Shown piece by piece: positions 3,855-5,818 of a stretch of 5,818 nt of DNA. Source of the DNA: Minisyncoccota bacterium. GTDB lineage: Bacteria; Patescibacteriota; Minisyncoccia; Phycocordibacterales; UBA1006. The first letter of the stretch is position 1, and the number at the start of each line of letters is the position of its first letter. Position numbers and translations under genes: made by a program. The stretch spans positions 1-5,818 of the forward strand of contig JAJOLB010000027.1 in assembly GCA_021129535.1 (NCBI GenBank). The letters are read 5' to 3'. The notes beneath the pieces are model-generated. The model was given only the letters and a program-made list of their open reading frames with translations, did no database searches and was not told the origin of the DNA.

Positions 3855-5615
3855 ATGAAAGCAAAAACACTTTTATTAGCAATTTTGTTCTTCGCTGTTG
3901 TTTTCAATAGCCAAGCACAAATAAACATTGAATTAACAGATGTTATTTCTGATGTAAACAAAAAAGCAATAGTAGCTGCGGACAATTTATTATTAATAGC
4001 AGGAGACAGTATTAACCTTAGTGGTGGTATTGTAAAGGTTATAAATAAAAATACCGGAAGTCTTATCAGATCAATATGGTTAAAGGAAGGTAATGGGACA
4101 TTCCACACGATGAAGTTAAATACGGCGAATTTTACGACAGAAACGATATTCTCATCTTATGAACATGATAACATCAATGATGTTGCAAGATATAAAATAA
4201 GAATTGATGACATCAGCACAGGAAACAATATTTTATTAGAAGATATTGCAGGAGCTCAATTTTATAGCAGCTATACTGATGGACAGTTTTTTTATGTAGA
4301 ATTATCTGCTGGCATAAATTATGACCCACTAGAATCAGGCTTACAGCCTTATTCCATAGTTGGAAGGTATTCAATTGCTAAAATCGACCAAACAGGAAAT
4401 ATTATTTGGCATAAACCATTACCATCTGGTGAAGGTTACGGCAAGAAAATGTTTCTTGATGGAGAGGATATTTTAATTCATTTTTCAGATGGGAAATTAA
4501 TAAAAATTGATGCTTCAACTGGTAATATAGTAAGAACAGAAGTAGATGCAAATGGATCATTTGTGTATCATTATGATAATGACTATGGTAAAACATATCA
4601 AAATGACCACAATATAAGTGAAATTAAAACATTCATAAACACAGTTGAAACATCAAGTACTGATATTGAACCTAATAATCTGTGGGGACAATGGGTTGAG
4701 CAAATTAATTGTTTTGGAAACAAAATAGTTTTAGTGCAAAGAGGCCTTGAAGGAATGGGGAAAATCTCTATTTTAAACCGAAGTCTTGTTTCAAGTGAAG
4801 ACAATATACATGAAACCATATTGACGGGCGAATCCATGCCTCTTAGTTTAAGAAACGAATTGGTTGATTGGGATATCCTGGAAGTCAACGAAGATAATAT
4901 CCTTATTTTCGTCAGCTATACAGGAAATCCTGGAACTATATTTGGCACAGTATTACCTGATGCAGGAACAGGAAAAAAATCATTTACATATAGATATACT
5001 TTTTCAGTTAATCCTGACAAAGCTGTTGTAATTAATGATATTTCTGATACTAATTCAGATATCTTTTCAGTCCACCCAAACTCAGTTTTAGTGGATGGAA
5101 ATTTTATTTCAGAACCTATAGCTGTTGGTTATGTTGTGTTTGAAACAGATTCAGATCTTCCCATAGTAGGAGACAATGTTGCTGACCTAGGTCTTTACGA
5201 TCCAGGAACTGACATGGTTATTATTGAAAGCGTTTCAGGTGAAGTGCGTGTTGGAGCTGACGGAGTTAAATTTGTTGATATTATAACACTTGATACAAGT
5301 GTTTCAACAACACCTATCAAGATTAGTTATGTTAATTATAGATTAAAGCTTATTTCAAAAAGCACATTATCTATAAGCAACTATAATATAGAAGGTTTAG
5401 CCATGTATCCAGTGCCAACAAAAGATATTTTATCTATTCGATCTAATGAACCAATAGATAAGATTGAGGTATTCGACATAACAGGAAGGCAAGTAAAAGT
5501 TTTCAGTAATTTTAACAATAGTTCTATCAATCTTGGTAGTATTAATACTGGTGTTTATTTAGTAAAAATGACACAAGGTCTTAATGCGCAAGTAAAAAGA
5601 ATTATTAAGCAATAG
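3855..5615 (+). CDS. Secreted protein with beta-propeller-like body and T9SS type A sorting domain
   Basis: The product is 586 residues. MKAKTLLLAILFFAVVFNSQA is a clear signal peptide, cleaved near residue 21-22. The body is beta-rich. KVINKNTGSLIRSIW (61-75), AKIDQTGNIIWHKPLP (175-190) and KLIKIDASTGNIVR (214-227) look like PQQ/quinoprotein-type propeller blades, though the blade count is unclear. Residues about 510-586 form a Por-secretion C-terminal domain: AMYPVPTKD (usual form PNP), IEVFDITGRQV, INLGSINTGVYLVKM and final KRIIK. In Bacteroidota this domain sends cargo through the type IX system to the cell surface. Only one Cys is present. No catalytic motif is seen; the role is likely surface binding or sensing (inference). 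No Shine-Dalgarno precedes the ATG. It is the outlier among Patescibacteria-like neighbours, which suggests transfer or assembly chimerism. Confidence 0.88.
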   Translation: MKAKTLLLAILFFAVVFNSQAQINIELTDVISDVNKKAIVAADNLLLIAGDSINLSGGIVKVINKNTGSLIRSIWLKEGNGTFHTMKLNTANFTTETIFSSYEHDNINDVARYKIRIDDISTGNNILLEDIAGAQFYSSYTDGQFFYVELSAGINYDPLESGLQPYSIVGRYSIAKIDQTGNIIWHKPLPSGEGYGKKMFLDGEDILIHFSDGKLIKIDASTGNIVRTEVDANGSFVYHYDNDYGKTYQNDHNISEIKTFINTVETSSTDIEPNNLWGQWVEQINCFGNKIVLVQRGLEGMGKISILNRSLVSSEDNIHETILTGESMPLSLRNELVDWDILEVNEDNILIFVSYTGNPGTIFGTVLPDAGTGKKSFTYRYTFSVNPDKAVVINDISDTNSDIFSVHPNSVLVDGNFISEPIAVGYVVFETDSDLPIVGDNVADLGLYDPGTDMVIIESVSGEVRVGADGVKFVDIITLDTSVSTTPIKISYVNYRLKLISKSTLSISNYNIEGLAMYPVPTKDILSIRSNEPIDKIEVFDITGRQVKVFSNFNNSSINLGSINTGVYLVKMTQGLNAQVKRIIKQ

Positions 5616-5640
5616 AAAACAATTTTATGACCGAAAGGCA

Positions 5641-5678
5641 AAAGCTATGTAGTATCTAATACTACATAGCTTTTTTTT
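5641..5678 (+). terminator. Strong intrinsic terminator between convergent genes
   Basis: AAAGCTATGTAGT (5641-5653) pairs perfectly with ACTACATAGCTTT (5661-5673) over 13 bp around a 7-nt loop, followed by Ts to 5678. It ends the T9SS cargo gene. Leftward it has four Us (CTTTTGCC), so it may also stop the convergent minus-strand gene. Confidence 0.9.
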
Positions 5679-5681
5679 GTA

Positions 5682-5818
5682 TTATTTTATAAACCAAACA
5701 TCATTTACTTCACTATTTAAATAATATTTCAATGACAATGCAGACAAGGCTGTTGTATGAAACACAGCATCAGGATTATTTGGTTCAGACCAACTACCAT
5801 CGTCATTTTGATTATTTA
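5682..5818 (-). CDS. C-terminal end of a DGSW-repeat (terpene cyclase/prenyltransferase-like toroid) protein, partial
   Basis: The last 44 codons of a minus-strand gene are visible: in-frame from base 5816 down to TAA at 5684-5682. The peptide begins NNQNDDGSWSEPN, continues DAVFHTTALSALSLKYYL and ends NDVWFIK. Q-x(2)-DGSW followed by a helix of the TTALSALSL kind is the hallmark of the alpha/alpha-toroid repeats of squalene/terpene cyclases and protein prenyltransferases (QW-type repeat). Related repeats also occur in exported proteins that are not cyclases. The catalytic region is outside the window, so enzyme function cannot be claimed. It is convergent with the T9SS cargo gene, with a terminator between them. 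Confidence 0.65.
   Translation of the reverse strand, partial: NNQNDDGSWSEPNNPDAVFHTTALSALSLKYYLNSEVNDVWFIK

Noticed and set aside
3797..4108. Minus-strand open frame of 103 codons overlapping the cargo gene start
   Set aside because: It is antisense to the signal peptide and N-terminus of the secreted protein and also crosses the terminator hairpin; there is no motif or start signal.
4402..4888. Two minus-strand open frames (4402-4596 and 4598-4888)
   Set aside because: Both are shadows inside the 586-residue gene, with low-complexity composition and no recognisable domain.

Overview
The window is AT-rich DNA, read with the standard genetic code. Genes are well spaced, mostly single units, and most have their own promoter and/or hairpin terminator. 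It opens inside an elongation factor P gene (5' end cut off) and closes inside a gene on the minus strand encoding a DGSW-type, terpene-cyclase-like repeat. Between these lie dihydroorotate dehydrogenase, triosephosphate isomerase, a small exported protein and a 586-residue secreted protein.

Organism. The EF-P, PyrD, TIM and small exported protein look most like proteins of Patescibacteria (CPR, Parcubacteria-like). PyrD lacks several residues conserved in ordinary quinone-type enzymes, and TIM lacks its usual catalytic His. Against this, the 586-residue protein ends in a clear type IX secretion (Por) C-terminal sorting domain, a Bacteroidota trait. The broken gene at 529-741 also begins with a Bacteroidota-style signal peptide ending in FAQ. 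The window therefore looks mosaic: either a Patescibacteria-like genome with genes taken from Bacteroidota, or a chimeric assembly. This is inference from remembered family features; no search was run.

Layout. 1-440: 3' end of efp with a terminator starting at its stop codon. 441-816: intergenic, with a decayed small secreted-protein gene and its terminator. 817-3477, minus strand: three separately punctuated genes in transcription order, namely exported protein (promoter 3448-3477, terminator 2865-2887), tpiA (extended -10 at 2824-2832, terminator 2002-2033) and pyrD (extended -10 at 1951-1959). For tpiA and pyrD the -10 lies so close to the ATG that the mRNAs should be leaderless or nearly so. 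3478-3854: gene-free junction with an 87-bp palindromic MITE-like repeat, a perfect DnaA-box match, an extended -10 and a strong terminator or attenuator hairpin. 3855-5678, plus strand: T9SS cargo protein and its terminator. 5682-5818, minus strand: 3' end of the convergent DGSW-repeat gene.

The genes do not form one pathway. EF-P serves translation, TIM glycolysis and PyrD pyrimidine synthesis, while the three exported or unknown proteins are accessory. The most interesting points are the altered active sites of PyrD and TIM, the T9SS cargo next to Patescibacteria-like genes, and the structured junction between them.
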